DNA from: Chitinophagaceae bacterium
GTDB taxonomy: Bacteria > Bacteroidota > Bacteroidia > Chitinophagales > Chitinophagaceae
Length of the DNA: 64,000 nt
NCBI GenBank assembly: GCA_016721385.1
Contig: JADKIE010000002.1
Coordinates: 434,001 to 498,000, forward strand
Direction of reading: 5' to 3'
Each line of letters opens with the position of its first letter. Position 1 is the stretch's first letter. The notes under the pieces were generated by a model. It saw only the letters and a list, made by a program, of their open reading frames with translations. It was not told where the DNA came from and ran no database searches. Shown one piece after another: positions 40,772 through 52,600 of the stretch. Made by a program: the position numbers and the translations under genes.

Positions 40772-43700
40772 TTATTTAGCTAATATCAATCGTTCAGAGG
40801 TTGTTTCGCCATTTACAGTAATTTGTAAAATATACGTACCATTACTAAACTTTCTTAAATCATTAATTTGAACAGTGTTGTTTCCTTTTAATACTTTATG
40901 TGTTTGTATTAGTACCGTTTTACCTGCCATATCTATAAGCCTAAAGCTTGCTTCGCTATCTTTATCAGTATATAAACGAACTGCTACATAATCTTTAGCC
41001 GGATTAGGCATAATGCTAACCTGTGCTTTAATGGTTGATTTACGCACTACCAATACATTACTGTATTTTACTTCGCCGGCTTTACCTATTACTTTTAAGC
41101 GGTAATAAATTACATCACTGTTTACACCGGATATATCATCTGTATAAGCAAAACCCTGTTGTATATTTAGCTGTACTGCTTTAGTAAGTGTACCAATTTT
41201 TGTGTATGTGTTATTGTTAGTACTGCGTTCTATTTCAAAACGATCAATGTCTTTTTCTGTAATTATTACCCAATTAAGCAATACATTAATCCCTTGTGGT
41301 GTACCGGTAAATTGCAGGAATTGTACAGGTAATACAACGCCTACAAATCTCCAGTCTCTATCTGGCTGTGGTGGAGTTTTCTTTTGTACTACAGATGTTG
41401 TACCCGGTGGCACTTGTCCAAATAATGTACCTCCTGTACCCATATAGGCAGAGGTAGCTTTTATGGATGTACTATCGTTATCAAATCTATCATCTAAACC
41501 ATCACCATCTGTATCAATACCTGTAAGCGTTATTAAATCATCGGCCATGCCATTGAAGTTAAAGTCGTTGCCTTCAACTCTATCTATTTGCCCATCACCA
41601 TCGGTATCTAAATCTATATAATCGGGGAAAGGATCTCCATCAATATTACATACTAAAACTCCGGCACCTGCAAAACCCACAATATTATCATAAACATTGG
41701 CAATACCATCGCCATCGCCATCTGCTAATGTTGGTAAAATGTAACCGCTTGTGGTTTGTCCTCAATATTATCAGTAATACCGTCATTATCGCTATCAATA
41801 TCAAGGTAATCCAAGTTAATATCTGTATCTGTATTTCGTAATACCAACGAAGGCATAGAAGATACAATAATTGCCCATCCGTTTGCCCCAAATGCCCCAT
41901 CAATTATGCCATTTAAATCGGCATCTGGCAAGCCACTTTCTTTAACATCTGCTATTCCATCAGCATCACTATCTCTGTCATATACATTCGGCCTTAAGTC
42001 GGTATCAAAATTTTTGTTAGGATAACTATCGGCTCTACCATCACTGGTAGTATCAGCTCCGGTTTTTAATAAAGCTGTAGCATTAAAATAACCGTCATGT
42101 AAACCATCGCCATTGGCATCTACAAATCCATCAATTTTTCCATTATTATTGGCATCAGGCCCACCAACTTCTACAACATCCGGTATACCATCATTATCAC
42201 TATCTAAGTCAAGGAAGTTAGGATTAGGATCGTTATCAAAATTAATTAGCCCTAAACCTACGCTTGAGTTATTTGCTCCTGTATTGTTTGCATCTACATT
42301 TTGCGATAAACCATCTCCATCCGTATCAGAAAAATTGTCGATTTTACCATCCCCATCTGCATCTACACCGTAGGCTTCTGCAACATCTGCTATGCCGTCA
42401 TTATCACTATCCAAATCAAGCATATTTATTTTACCATCCAAATCAAAATCAAACCTATCGTCAATTCCATCCGGCACACCTAATGGACCACTTAAATCAA
42501 TTCTTCCAGAAAATGTTGGGTCTAAATAATTAGCAATTCCATCATTGTCGGAATCTCCATCTGCCTGAAAATCATCGTTTATAAAATCATTATTTATGTC
42601 TTTGTAACCGGGATAACTGGTGTTATACCCATTTGCAACAGCCGCTGCAATATTACTTTCTATATAATCGGGTATACCATCATCGTCTTTATCAATATCA
42701 CAACTTATAAATACTGTAACAGCCTGTGCTGCTGTTGTATTACATAAGCCTTCTGCCCGTATATAATAAGTTGTGGTTACAGCAGGCGTTACCGCCAGTG
42801 TATCGCCTGTGCCAACTAATGTACCTCCGGGGCTTCCGGTGTACCATTTCCAGCTTGCCCCATTGCCTAATATGCCGCCTGTTCTATATATTTTTACAAC
42901 TATACCCGGGCAAATATTATTTTTATTTTTACCTGCCGATGTTGGAGCTGCTGATGGTGTTTGCCCATTTAGCTTTACCCCTGGAGATGTTGAGCGGCAA
43001 ATAGGAATAGCAATGCTACCATGTGCTGCTACAATAAGCCTGTAAAACTTACCGGTATCGGCAGGTGCAATTGGATTAATAACAAGATACGGTAATGTAG
43101 CTCCCGGAATATCTACCCATGGTCCAGCCAAAGCAGGTGCAATTTGCCACTGATGGTCTTTAGGGCCCGGTAATACGGTAGAATCGGAAAGGCTGCCCAC
43201 AAAGCGAATGCTATCGCCCAAACAACCCGTTAGCGAAGAGGTATTTACTACAGGCAGCGCATCGCAACTGCCATAAACAATATCATCTATGGCAATATCA
43301 TTACCACAACCACCCGGTGCATCATTAAGTATTTCTAATACTAAATTAGAGTAACCTTGCGGCATGGTCCAGCGATAACCTATTTGTGTCCAACCGTTTG
43401 ATGAAATAGTGGGTGTACTATCGCCTACGGCTGTTAAGCCGGTTACTACATCTCTAAATTGAACTTTAAGTTTGGGATAAGTAAAGCCACCAAGTGCATC
43501 ACAAGTTGATTGATACAACGGATTGAACGGGAATGTTGCCCAAAATGAAAACGAATATTGCCTTCCCGGGCAAGATGTTGGCAATGTATCTCTAAATAAT
43601 ATACGTGGTGGATTATCTGCATTAAAAACCATAAATCTACCATTTGCAGTAGTACGGTCAGTTAATGATCTCCAGTTTGTAGTATTACCGTTTTGTGCGT

Positions 43701-45392
43701 TGGTGGTAATAGCAAATTGATTATTTGTTAAAGGTTGTGTAACTGTACCCGTATATGTACTGGTAGGTTTATTAGGAGTAGTAGGTAATGTTGCTAATAA
43801 ACCTGTACCGCCAATTGCACCAACTCCAAAATTTTCGGAGTACAAAGTTGCAGTTAGTGTACCACAAGCGCCGGGTATTGGTTTAAGAGCTATAAGGAAT
43901 GGAGTAGGGATAGATTCGCCAATATCATCGGGCTTATCATTTTGATTTAAATCGGGTACATCACCATTGGTTGAAGAATCTCTTAAAGCCACATTTTTAA
44001 ATCCATTTGCTGTAGCAATGGCTCTATTATAGTATACAACTCCTTCATCTACATTAGAGATAGTACAGTTTATACGTATTACAAAACTGGCACTATCTAC
44101 CGGATAGTTAGCTAAACGCTGACCACTACTTTGCAGTAGGTTTATATCGGATGAGCCATTAAAGGCTGTATTTAAAGCAATACCCGGTGGCGGAGGTATG
44201 GTCATTAATGTTGTGCTAACATTAGACAAATTAGCTAAGCCATTTATATTGGCTAAATTATCGGTAACCTGTAAATTATTTATGGGTACTGTGCCATAGT
44301 TTTTAACCAGCACATCGTACACTACATCGTATTGTTTTGCTGTACCTGTTGGTGTAATAGATACTAATTTTTTTGCTGCACCCACGCCACTGGATATTTG
44401 AGCAAGGTCATTAGAAGCCACTCCCTTATTAAGAGCATAGGTATATGTAATGGGCGAAACACCAATGGATGGATTAGGAATAGGATCCACCTTTTTATAA
44501 ACACAACCAGGGCTATAAGCACCAATTAAATTTCCATCGCCAAAGGCAAGACCAACAATGGTGCCACCTCCGGTTATAGTATCTAAGCAAGTGGAATTAA
44601 TATGATTACCTGCAATGTTTTGATAACTGCCATAATCGGGTGTATATAATTTATTATTAAATAAATAATACATTTGCCCGTTAGGCAAAAGGGTAATATC
44701 TCCACTATTCACATTGTACAATTTACCTCTGCCTCCGGGGCCATTAATAATATCTATTTGATTGGGTAAATCAATTGTTCTGTTAACAAAATCTAACCTA
44801 CGCAAGTAAGAGGTGAAATTAGGTGCAGAACCTGTAAACTCTAACTGCCAAGCTAATCCGTTATTATCAAATGTAATACCACCAATATCAAAATTAAAAC
44901 TCATTAATGTATCAACTAATGAAGCTAAAGGTGGGTTATTATAAGTCCCGGTTGAAAAAGTGGTGTCCGGGTTCCAACGCCATATATATGTTTTTAGTGT
45001 GGGTGATATAGCATTGTCATAATCAGTAAATAAGTAATAAATTTTACCATCTCGGGGGTTAAAAGAAACACTGGCTCTCCAAATGGTAAACCTGTCTCTA
45101 ATTGTATTACCACTATAACTAAAACTGGTATTACCAACCCTTAATCTGGGAATATAGGCATCTCGTAAAGTGTTACGTGATAAGTTTAGGCTAGTGTAAT
45201 TAAAAAAGGATAGAGAATCATTGGCCGCAGCCGCATCCCTACCATTTGGATGTACCCATTTATACCCACCAACCACTACCCCACACCTACCTTCTCCAAT
45301 GCTAAGGGGTACTCCATAAGTTGCTGGTTGAGCCATCGCTTCATTCGCAAAGAAGATAAGCAGGAATGAAAAAATAGTAAATATTTTTTCAT
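40772..45392 (-). CDS. Large T9SS surface protein with DUF11-like and thrombospondin type 3-like repeats, two frame breaks
   Basis: The continuous frame starts at 45336, but ATG 45392 with one T added at 45369-45374 supplies a missing signal peptide (MKKYLLFFSFLLIFFANEAMAQ). A second break at 41758 (one C missing, giving EDQTTSGYILP) links the 3' part to 40772. The joined protein has about 1540 residues: a beta-propeller-like N-terminal region with DGKIYYLFTDY, a DUF11-like domain (VLVKNYGTVPINNLQVTDNL), a C-type surface module, an Ig-like segment, then many Ca-binding DxDxDGxxD units (DLDSDNDGIPDVVE) and a T9SS type A tail (VSIMPNPAKDYVAV, NGTYILQI). Likely an adhesin; calcium-dependent rigidity is inferred from the repeats. 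Confidence 0.87.
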
Positions 45393-45488
45393 AGTATTAT
45401 TGTTTTGCATATCATCAAAAAAATACCTGAGCATTAAAGAGATGATATTGATTGATATTGAATATTGAACCGTATAATTTTATAGTTT

Positions 45489-45785
45489 TTATTTCATTAT
45501 GCTTTTTATAGTTTGTTGCGTTTGTTTATTGGTATTTAGCTTAATTACATATACTCCATTAGCAAATTTTGCAGTTTGTAAAGAGCCTCCACATTTACTG
45601 TGGGCTTGATTTAAGCTCCCTATTATTTTGTAAGAAGTAAAATAAATATTTGAACCGGTGCGGCTTTGGCTATAAAAATTTGATGAGATTGATGACGTGC
45701 CGGTTTGTACTGTAATTACATTTTGTTGTGCAAATACAAAAGACGAGATGAGTGAAAATAAAATTATTGGATAAAATTTTAACAT
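45489..45785 (-). CDS. Miniature protein: signal peptide joined to a sorting-tail remnant
   Basis: The start at 45785 (MLKFYPIILFSLISSFVFAQ) gives a good signal peptide; the frame is open further upstream without similarity. After only about 45 residues the sequence reaches AKFANGVYVIKLNTNKQ and KSIMK, which looks like the last strands of a T9SS type A tail (pattern NGxYxIxL). The usual YPNP start of the tail is absent. At 98 residues it is far shorter than any neighbour T9SS protein, so it may be a deletion remnant of a larger gene or a tiny secreted protein. Confidence 0.55.
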   Translation of the reverse strand: MLKFYPIILFSLISSFVFAQQNVITVQTGTSSISSNFYSQSRTGSNIYFTSYKIIGSLNQAHSKCGGSLQTAKFANGVYVIKLNTNKQTQQTIKSIMK

Positions 45786-46026
45786 TAGAATATTGGTTTC
45801 GATTTTACGCAGATATTTGGATAACCTTTTGTAAACGCAAAGAAGTAAAAAATATTGCATACTAAAGAATGATTTTGCATCTTTTTTTACTGAAAAAGCA
45901 TGAATAAATACTGCGTAGATTTACGAGATAGTCTCCATTTAAACCTGCTCAGGTGCAATGAGGCAATATTTAAGGCATTCCTTCGTTATTATTTCTAATT
46001 GCTTAGAAAACTAAGTCCAAATTGTT

Positions 46027-48060
46027 ATGAAAAAAATATACTCTTTTGTGGCATTGCTATGCCTATCACAATTTTGTTTAGCACAACTTACTGTTACAGG
46101 GTTTGCAAATAATAGTACTATTTGTTTAGGAAGCTCTACAAATATTACAGCATCTGCCACACCGGTAACTTACAATGTAACTGCAATACCTAATGCATTA
46201 ATTGCCGATTATGGTGTTAATATTTTAGCCGACCCGGCTGGCATTACAGGTGTAACTCCAATGACCCGTTCAGCAGGTGTAAATAATGATGATTGCAGAT
46301 GGGATGGCATTAATATTCCGTTTACATTTAGATTTTTTGGCAATCCTTATACTTCCATAAAAGTTAGCTCAAACGGATGGATAACATTTGGCAGTACTTC
46401 CATTACAACAGGGTATGGCAGTATTCCCAGTGCTTCAGAAGCAAACAATGCAGTACATGGTATTACAGGTAACTTAACATTTGTATCATCTGGTATTTTA
46501 GAGTATTTTACTTACGGTACAGCACCCAACAGAATTTTTGTAGTTAGTTATCAAAATGCACCTTTTGCCAGTGGTGGAGGTACAGCCACTTTTCAAATAC
46601 ATTTAAAAGAAACCAGCAATATTGTAGAAATACATACCACAAGTTGTACAAACACCACTTTAAGTAAAACACAAGGAATTGAAAATGCTACCGGTACTGT
46701 AGCTACAGTAGTAGCCGGAAGAAATAATACAACTAACTGGACAAGTACCGGTTTTACCAATGGTTACCGCTTTACACCAGATGCAATTAATTTTTCATGG
46801 TCGCCAAGTGGCAGCTTAAGCAGCCCAACCGGTGCAGCCGTAATTGCTACTCCAACTGCAACCACCACCTATACTATAAATGCAACCAATGCATCAAGCG
46901 GCGCAACCGGCAGTACAACTGTTACTGTAAATATAGATCCGGCAAGTAACACCTTAGCTGCAACAGCAGGTGGTGCAGCAGTTTGCCAAAACATAAGCGT
47001 AAGTGCCGGTGGAACTAATTACAGAAGCGGCACTTGTAATTTAATAGCTGGTGTAATACCTGCAGGAGCAAGCCCTGTTACCAATTCTATAAACACTTGT
47101 ACGCAAGTTGACTTAACCTCTACAAAAAGAGGAACAGCAGATTTATATGCTGCCCGTAAATATGATATTGAGCCTATTTTAAACCCAACAACATCTACCG
47201 CAAACATTAAATTATACTATTTACAAAGTGAATTTGATGACTTTAACACCAGAGCTGCCGATAGCGGGCACAAACCTTTGCCAACAGGCCCGGCCGATGC
47301 AACAGGAATAAGCAATGTGTTATTACGCCAATTTCATGGTACAGGTACAAACCCTACAAACTATACCGGAGCAGCTGTAGATTTTACAACTGCTACAAGC
47401 GGCTTTACCGTAGTGTGGGATGCCACCAAAAATTGGTGGGAAGTTACAGTGCCGGTAAATGGTTTTTCGGGCTTTTATTTAAGCAGTAGCAAAGTAGGTA
47501 CTTTAAATATTGGTTTAAATTATTTTAAAGGCGTACAATTAGATAAAAAGAATATTTTAAGTTGGAAAGTAAGTGCAACTTCAACCCAAGCTAAATTTGA
47601 GTTGCAACGCAGTGCAGATGGTAATAGTTACACCACAATACATTCTTTAACGGCAACTAAAGAACAATGTGATAATCCATTTGAGTTTACAGACAATAAT
47701 CCGTTGGCAGGCAAAAACTACTATAGGCTAAAGTTTATAGATGTAGATGGAAAAGCTACTTTAAGTAATACAGTATTGCTTACGCAAAAAACATCTAAAT
47801 ATAGCCTTATAGGCATAAACCCAAACATTGTAGTAAGTAATCAAAACCCTACTTTAAAAATTAACGCCAGCGAAAAAGGAACAGTTACAATTGTACTTAC
47901 CGATTTTAGTGGAAGAGTATTGCAAAAGCAAGCGGCTCAATTGCAAATTGGCTTAAACCAAATTGTAATTAATACAAACGGCATTGCCACAGGAGCCTAC
48001 AATGTAACCACTTACTCAAACAGCGATAAACCTCAAACGCTTAAATTAATAAAGCAGTAA
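46027..48060 (+). CDS. T9SS-associated secreted protein with Ig-like domain
   Basis: 677 residues, signal peptide ending in QFCLAQ. A region of about 150 residues (DDCRWDGINIPFTFRFFG, KVSSNGWITFGS) resembles the extracellular NIDO/PA14-like domain common in Bacteroidota secreted proteins. A PKD/Ig-like strand set follows (FSWSPSGSLSSPTGAAV, TTTYTINATN), then a FELQRSADGNSY Fn3-like region and a C-terminal tail (KINASEKGTVTIVLTDFSGRV, IATGAYNVTTYS) of T9SS type. The role is unknown; it is probably surface anchored or released. It is monocistronic and ends at a clear terminator. Confidence 0.87.
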   Translation: MKKIYSFVALLCLSQFCLAQLTVTGFANNSTICLGSSTNITASATPVTYNVTAIPNALIADYGVNILADPAGITGVTPMTRSAGVNNDDCRWDGINIPFTFRFFGNPYTSIKVSSNGWITFGSTSITTGYGSIPSASEANNAVHGITGNLTFVSSGILEYFTYGTAPNRIFVVSYQNAPFASGGGTATFQIHLKETSNIVEIHTTSCTNTTLSKTQGIENATGTVATVVAGRNNTTNWTSTGFTNGYRFTPDAINFSWSPSGSLSSPTGAAVIATPTATTTYTINATNASSGATGSTTVTVNIDPASNTLAATAGGAAVCQNISVSAGGTNYRSGTCNLIAGVIPAGASPVTNSINTCTQVDLTSTKRGTADLYAARKYDIEPILNPTTSTANIKLYYLQSEFDDFNTRAADSGHKPLPTGPADATGISNVLLRQFHGTGTNPTNYTGAAVDFTTATSGFTVVWDATKNWWEVTVPVNGFSGFYLSSSKVGTLNIGLNYFKGVQLDKKNILSWKVSATSTQAKFELQRSADGNSYTTIHSLTATKEQCDNPFEFTDNNPLAGKNYYRLKFIDVDGKATLSNTVLLTQKTSKYSLIGINPNIVVSNQNPTLKINASEKGTVTIVLTDFSGRVLQKQAAQLQIGLNQIVINTNGIATGAYNVTTYSNSDKPQTLKLIKQ

Positions 48061-48086
48061 TATTAAACCCATTAAAATTCAATTAA

Positions 48087-48115
48087 AAGCAATCCGGTTG
48101 GATTGCCTTTTGTTT
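48087..48115 (+). terminator. Rho-independent terminator after gene 46027
   Basis: GCAATCC at 48089-48095, loop GGTT, and GGATTGC at 48100-48106, flanked by AAA and followed by CTTTTGTTTT. It is 27 bases after the stop at 48060. The remaining gap to 48279 holds no other recognisable feature beyond AT-rich promoter-like sequence for pdxA. Confidence 0.88.
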
Positions 48116-48279
48116 TAAATATCTGCCGCTACTATTTGCGGTGTTGCCAACCCTCATTTATATTATTTTGCTTAAACAAAATTTAAAAAGATTGACAATC
48201 TGTTTGTAATACTCCACTTTAAACAAACGTTCATCTATTCCCTATAAGAATTGTATTTTTACACTTTAATTTATTACGT

Positions 48280-49380
48280 ATGAGTTTTTCATCAGATAAT
48301 AAGCCGGTAATTGGCTTTACTTGTGGCGATGTTAATGGTATTGGTACAGAGTTAATAATAAAAACGCTTGGCGATAGCCGAATACTGGATTTTTGCACAC
48401 CTGTAATTTTTGCCAACAACAAGCTTATTAATTTTTACAGAAAAAGCTTGCCCGAAATAAATATAAATTACTCCACGGTAAAGGAAACCAATCGCTTAAA
48501 CCCAAAGCAAATTAATTTAATTAATTGTTGGGAAGAAGAAGTGAACATAACTCCGGGTGCACAAAACGAAATTGGCGGAAAGTATGCAGCATTAAGCTTA
48601 AAAGCCGCTACCAAAGCTTTAAAAGACAAATTAATTGATGGCATGGTAACAGCGCCTATTCATAAAAAAAATATACAATCGGCCACGTTTAATTTTACCG
48701 GGCATACTCCTTTTTTGCAAGATTTTTTTGGCGCAAAAGATATTGTAATGTTTATGGTAGCCGAAAATATGAGAGTGGCACTGCTAACCGAACATGTTGC
48801 AGTTAAGGATATAAACCAACATATTACCAAAGAAAAAATAATCAACAAACTTCAATTGGTAAACGCATCACTTAAGAAAGATTTTGGCATTACTAAACCC
48901 AAAATTGCTGTACTAGCTTTAAACCCACATGCCGGCGACGAAGGTTTAATAGGTAAAGAAGAAGAGGAAATAATTAAACCTGCTATTAAGGAAGCTAAAC
49001 AAAAAGATGTTTTTTGTTTTGGCCCTTACCCGGCAGATGCTTTTTTTGCCAGAGGCCAGCACGAAAAATTTGATGCAGTTTTAGCGCTTTACCACGACCA
49101 AGGCTTAATACCTTTTAAATCCTTGGCTATCGGCGAAGGTGTAAATTTTACTGCAGGTATTAGTGCCGTACGTACATCACCCGATCATGGTGTGGCGTTT
49201 GATATTGCAGGAAAAGGTAAAGCAGATGAAAGCTCTTTCAGGCAAGCAATTTATACAGCAATTGATATTATTAATGCCCGGGTTGAAAATGCCGAGCAAT
49301 ATAAAAATCCATTAAAAAAGATTAGTGCCGGAATGTTATCGAGGGCTGTTGATGAAAAAATTACAGAAATACCTGATTAA
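48280..49380 (+). CDS. pdxA: 4-hydroxythreonine-4-phosphate dehydrogenase
   Basis: 366 residues. Hallmarks are VIGFTCGDVNGIGTELIIKTL at the N-terminus, the metal-binding GMVTAPIHKKNI and FNFTGHTPFLQDFF, VALNPHAGDEGLIGKEEEE-like segment, FCFGPYPADAFF and VLALYHDQGLIPFK, and VRTSPDHGVAFDIAGKG. PdxA oxidises 4-phosphohydroxy-L-threonine in the DXP-dependent pathway to pyridoxal 5'-phosphate. It is cytoplasmic and transcribed alone between T9SS genes; no pdxJ is in the window. Length and motifs are normal. Confidence 0.97.
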   Translation: MSFSSDNKPVIGFTCGDVNGIGTELIIKTLGDSRILDFCTPVIFANNKLINFYRKSLPEININYSTVKETNRLNPKQINLINCWEEEVNITPGAQNEIGGKYAALSLKAATKALKDKLIDGMVTAPIHKKNIQSATFNFTGHTPFLQDFFGAKDIVMFMVAENMRVALLTEHVAVKDINQHITKEKIINKLQLVNASLKKDFGITKPKIAVLALNPHAGDEGLIGKEEEEIIKPAIKEAKQKDVFCFGPYPADAFFARGQHEKFDAVLALYHDQGLIPFKSLAIGEGVNFTAGISAVRTSPDHGVAFDIAGKGKADESSFRQAIYTAIDIINARVENAEQYKNPLKKISAGMLSRAVDEKITEIPD

Positions 49381-49409
49381 TAAGGATGTATTTAGTTAAT
49401 CTCAGCATT

Positions 49410-49478
49410 TTATACTCTGGTAATTACAAATCCCATTAATAAAATAAATACAATTACCAATTCAATTATTCGTTTCAT
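49410..49478 (-). CDS. Possible 22-residue membrane peptide
   Basis: An ATG at 49478 opens a 22-codon frame ending at 49410 that would encode a basic start (MKRI) followed by an uninterrupted hydrophobic stretch (ELVIVFILLMGFVI) and TRV, fitting one transmembrane helix. It lies alone between pdxA and the terminator of the large T9SS gene. There is no family support; conservation in relatives would decide. The gap 49381-49628 otherwise holds only the terminator below. Confidence 0.3.
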   Translation of the reverse strand: MKRIIELVIVFILLMGFVITRV

Positions 49479-49578
49479 AATTCGGTTTAAATTTGGTTAG
49501 GTATCTATATAACGAAATAAATACATATTTATTATATTTAAATTGTTAAAAATGTAGTTTTTTTACTACATATAAAAA

Positions 49579-49606
49579 AGCCTGGTAACATAAATATTAC
49601 CAAGCT
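49579..49606 (-). terminator. Probable terminator after the 49629-54023 gene
   Basis: AGCCTGGTAA at 49579-49588 pairs with TTACCAAGCT at 49597-49606 with one mismatch. On the minus strand a T run follows at 49573-49578. It is 23 bases past the stop at 49629. Confidence 0.78.
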
Positions 49607-49628
49607 ATACTCAAAAATAGTTAAATCT

Positions 49629-52600
49629 CTATTTATTATTTATCACTAACTTTTCTACTACCATAATATCATTCAGCAAAAATTGAAGTATGTAAATACC
49701 ATTTGACACTTTGCTGAAATTGTTTAATAAAATCATATTATGACCCTTAACAACCTTTTTATCTTCTTTTAAAATTAGCCTTCCTGTATTATCAAGCAGC
49801 TTAAAGGAAATAAGGCCTTCAGTAATTGCTTCAAAGTGAATATGTGCATAATCTTTAACCGGATTAGGTACTATCATTACAGATGAATAACTTGATTTTT
49901 TCTGAACTGAAATCACATTAGAATAGATTATTTCGCCAGATTTTGTAACAACTTTTAATCGGTAATAAATAGTGCCGGTTGCTATCATTGTAATATCATC
50001 GCTAAAAGTAAAGCCTTGTGGAGTGTTAAGTAAAACAATTTTAACAACCGAAGCTACTTTTATAAATGCACTGTTATTAATACTTCGTTCTATCTCAAAT
50101 CTATCTATCTCATGTTGTGTTATTATTTGCCAATTAAGCAAAGTATTTGCACCGTTTAGTGCTCCGTTAAAAATTAAAGATTTAGCCGGTAATACAGTGC
50201 CAATAAAGCGCCAATCTCTATCAACATTTGTAGCAACTTTTCGTTGTACCGGGCATCTAGCCCCGGGTGTAGGATCGCCAGTTGTATATCCTCCATTGGC
50301 TAAGTTGTACGATGTTCCCTCTATACTTGTATTACTTGAGTCAAATTTATTGTCCAACCCATCGCCATCGCTATCTAAGAAAGTTAAAGCAACATCGTCA
50401 TCTGCAATTCCATTCATATTAAAATCATTGCCTTCTACAATATCTGGTTGTCCGTCTGAGTCTGTATCTAAATCAATATAATCTGGCAATGGATCTCCAT
50501 CTATATTAACGGGTACTATACCTGTACCGCCAAATAGTAGTGGTCGGTTATCCCATCTTGTATCTAACCCATCGCCATCTGCATCTGTACCTAATGGCAT
50601 CATATAACCTGCTGGTAAAGGATTAGCGGTTGTTTGCCCCTCAATTTGATCGGGTATGCCATCATCATCGCTATCAATATCTAAGTAATTAGGGTTGCCT
50701 CTACCATCAGTATTTTGATTATTTAAACTGGCTTGTGCATCTATTACATCGCTCCATCCATCTGTACCATACGGCCCTACTACCCAACCTAATAAGCTGG
50801 GGTTATTAAAACCTGTTTCTATTACATCTACTATTCCATCGCCATCACTGTCTATATCGTAAGGGTTTGGTCTGCTATCACTATCAAAATTCTTGAAAGG
50901 ATAACTTTCTGCTTTGCCATTAAATGGAGCAATAGCATCGGGGCCGGTTCGTAGTAACCCTCCAATATTTATATAACTATCGTGTATTCCATCAAAATTT
51001 GCATCTACAAAGGCGTCTAATAAGCCAGAATTAGTTACATCTGCACCAGCAACTTCTACTACATCGGGTATGCCATCGTTATCGCTATCTAAATCTAAAT
51101 AATTAGGAATGGTGTCATTATCTAAATTTAATGGACCAAGCCCAATACCAGACCCATTTACTCCTCCTGTACTTCCATCTACATTAGTCGAAAATCCATC
51201 ATTATCCCCATCAGCATAATTATCAATAATTCCATTTCCATTTACATCTACTCCAAAAGATTCTACCACATCGGGTATGCCATCATTATCACTATCCAAA
51301 TCATATTGATTAGGAATACCATCTTTATCTTTATCGGCAGCATCATTTACTCCATCTCCATTGCTATCAACAAATGCTATCCAAAAGCCTGTATCATAAA
51401 AATTGGGTATGCCATCATTATCGGCATCTGCACCCCAGTCAAAATTATCGTTTACTAAATCAAGGTTATTATCTACATAACCCGGATAAGCAGGGTTATT
51501 CCAGTTTGGTGTTGGGCTGCCTGCAAGTGCAAGTGATTTATCAAACTCTACATAATCGGGTATGCCGTCGTTATCATCATCAATATCCGGACAACTGGTA
51601 ATAATTACTACAATTCTTGCCGTATCAGAGCAGCCAGCCCCATTGGTAAAATATGCCCAATAAACACCCGAAGTGGTAACGGGTATATATTGGTTATAAA
51701 TATTGGCAGGTATAAAAGGTTGTGCCGAATAAAATGTATAACCAGCATACTTGGCGTATGGAAGTAGTACAGAGAAAGAATTACATCTATTTACAATTAG
51801 TGTATCTTTTGGAACAAAACACGGACCAGACAATGGATGAATAACGGGTCCTTGCGAAATACAACCAGCTACATTAACACCAGTTGAATCAAAAAGAATA
51901 TTGCCAGATAATTTACCTCCATAATTAATTCTTGCACTATTTCGTAAAGAACCCACACAGGAAACTATAGCACAGGAAGATGCTGCCACTACTTTAAACT
52001 CTACAGAATCTATTACACTTGGGCCAACTCTACCGCCATTTACAGCATTGGCTCCTACTCCTAATCTAAACCGTATTCTGTTGTTGGCAAAGTCATACTC
52101 TGCTTGGTCATCACCCATACCGTCTGTTCTGGTGGTAGTTCCTATTTTTATACTACCAGGTACAAATGCAGCACCTATAGGTAAGTTATCAGTAATAATA
52201 GTATTTACGCTTGAATCGTTACCGAAATTTGAATACTTTATTTTATACAGCAAACTATCTCCTGGTAAAAAAGTTCCTCCGTTTAAATCTACAGCAGTTT
52301 TTTCAAATGCGTAAGATGGGTTATAAATTGATATGGCTGTAGTTAAAACCTGCACCATAATATCTTCTTGTGGCGATGCCAATTTTATACTTGCCGATGT
52401 TTGGCCGTTTCCAAGTACTGCATTACCAGCATTGGGCACTTCAATAATATCTGCATCAAAACCAAGTGTGTTGTTATGAGACGGCGTTCTGCCCGGATTA
52501 AGCACACCCTTGGTAGATATAGTGCTGTTAAACATATTGTTTAAGGTGGAAGTTGCATTAGGCGTAAGATTAGTATAAGTACCTATTGCCGGATTAGAAT

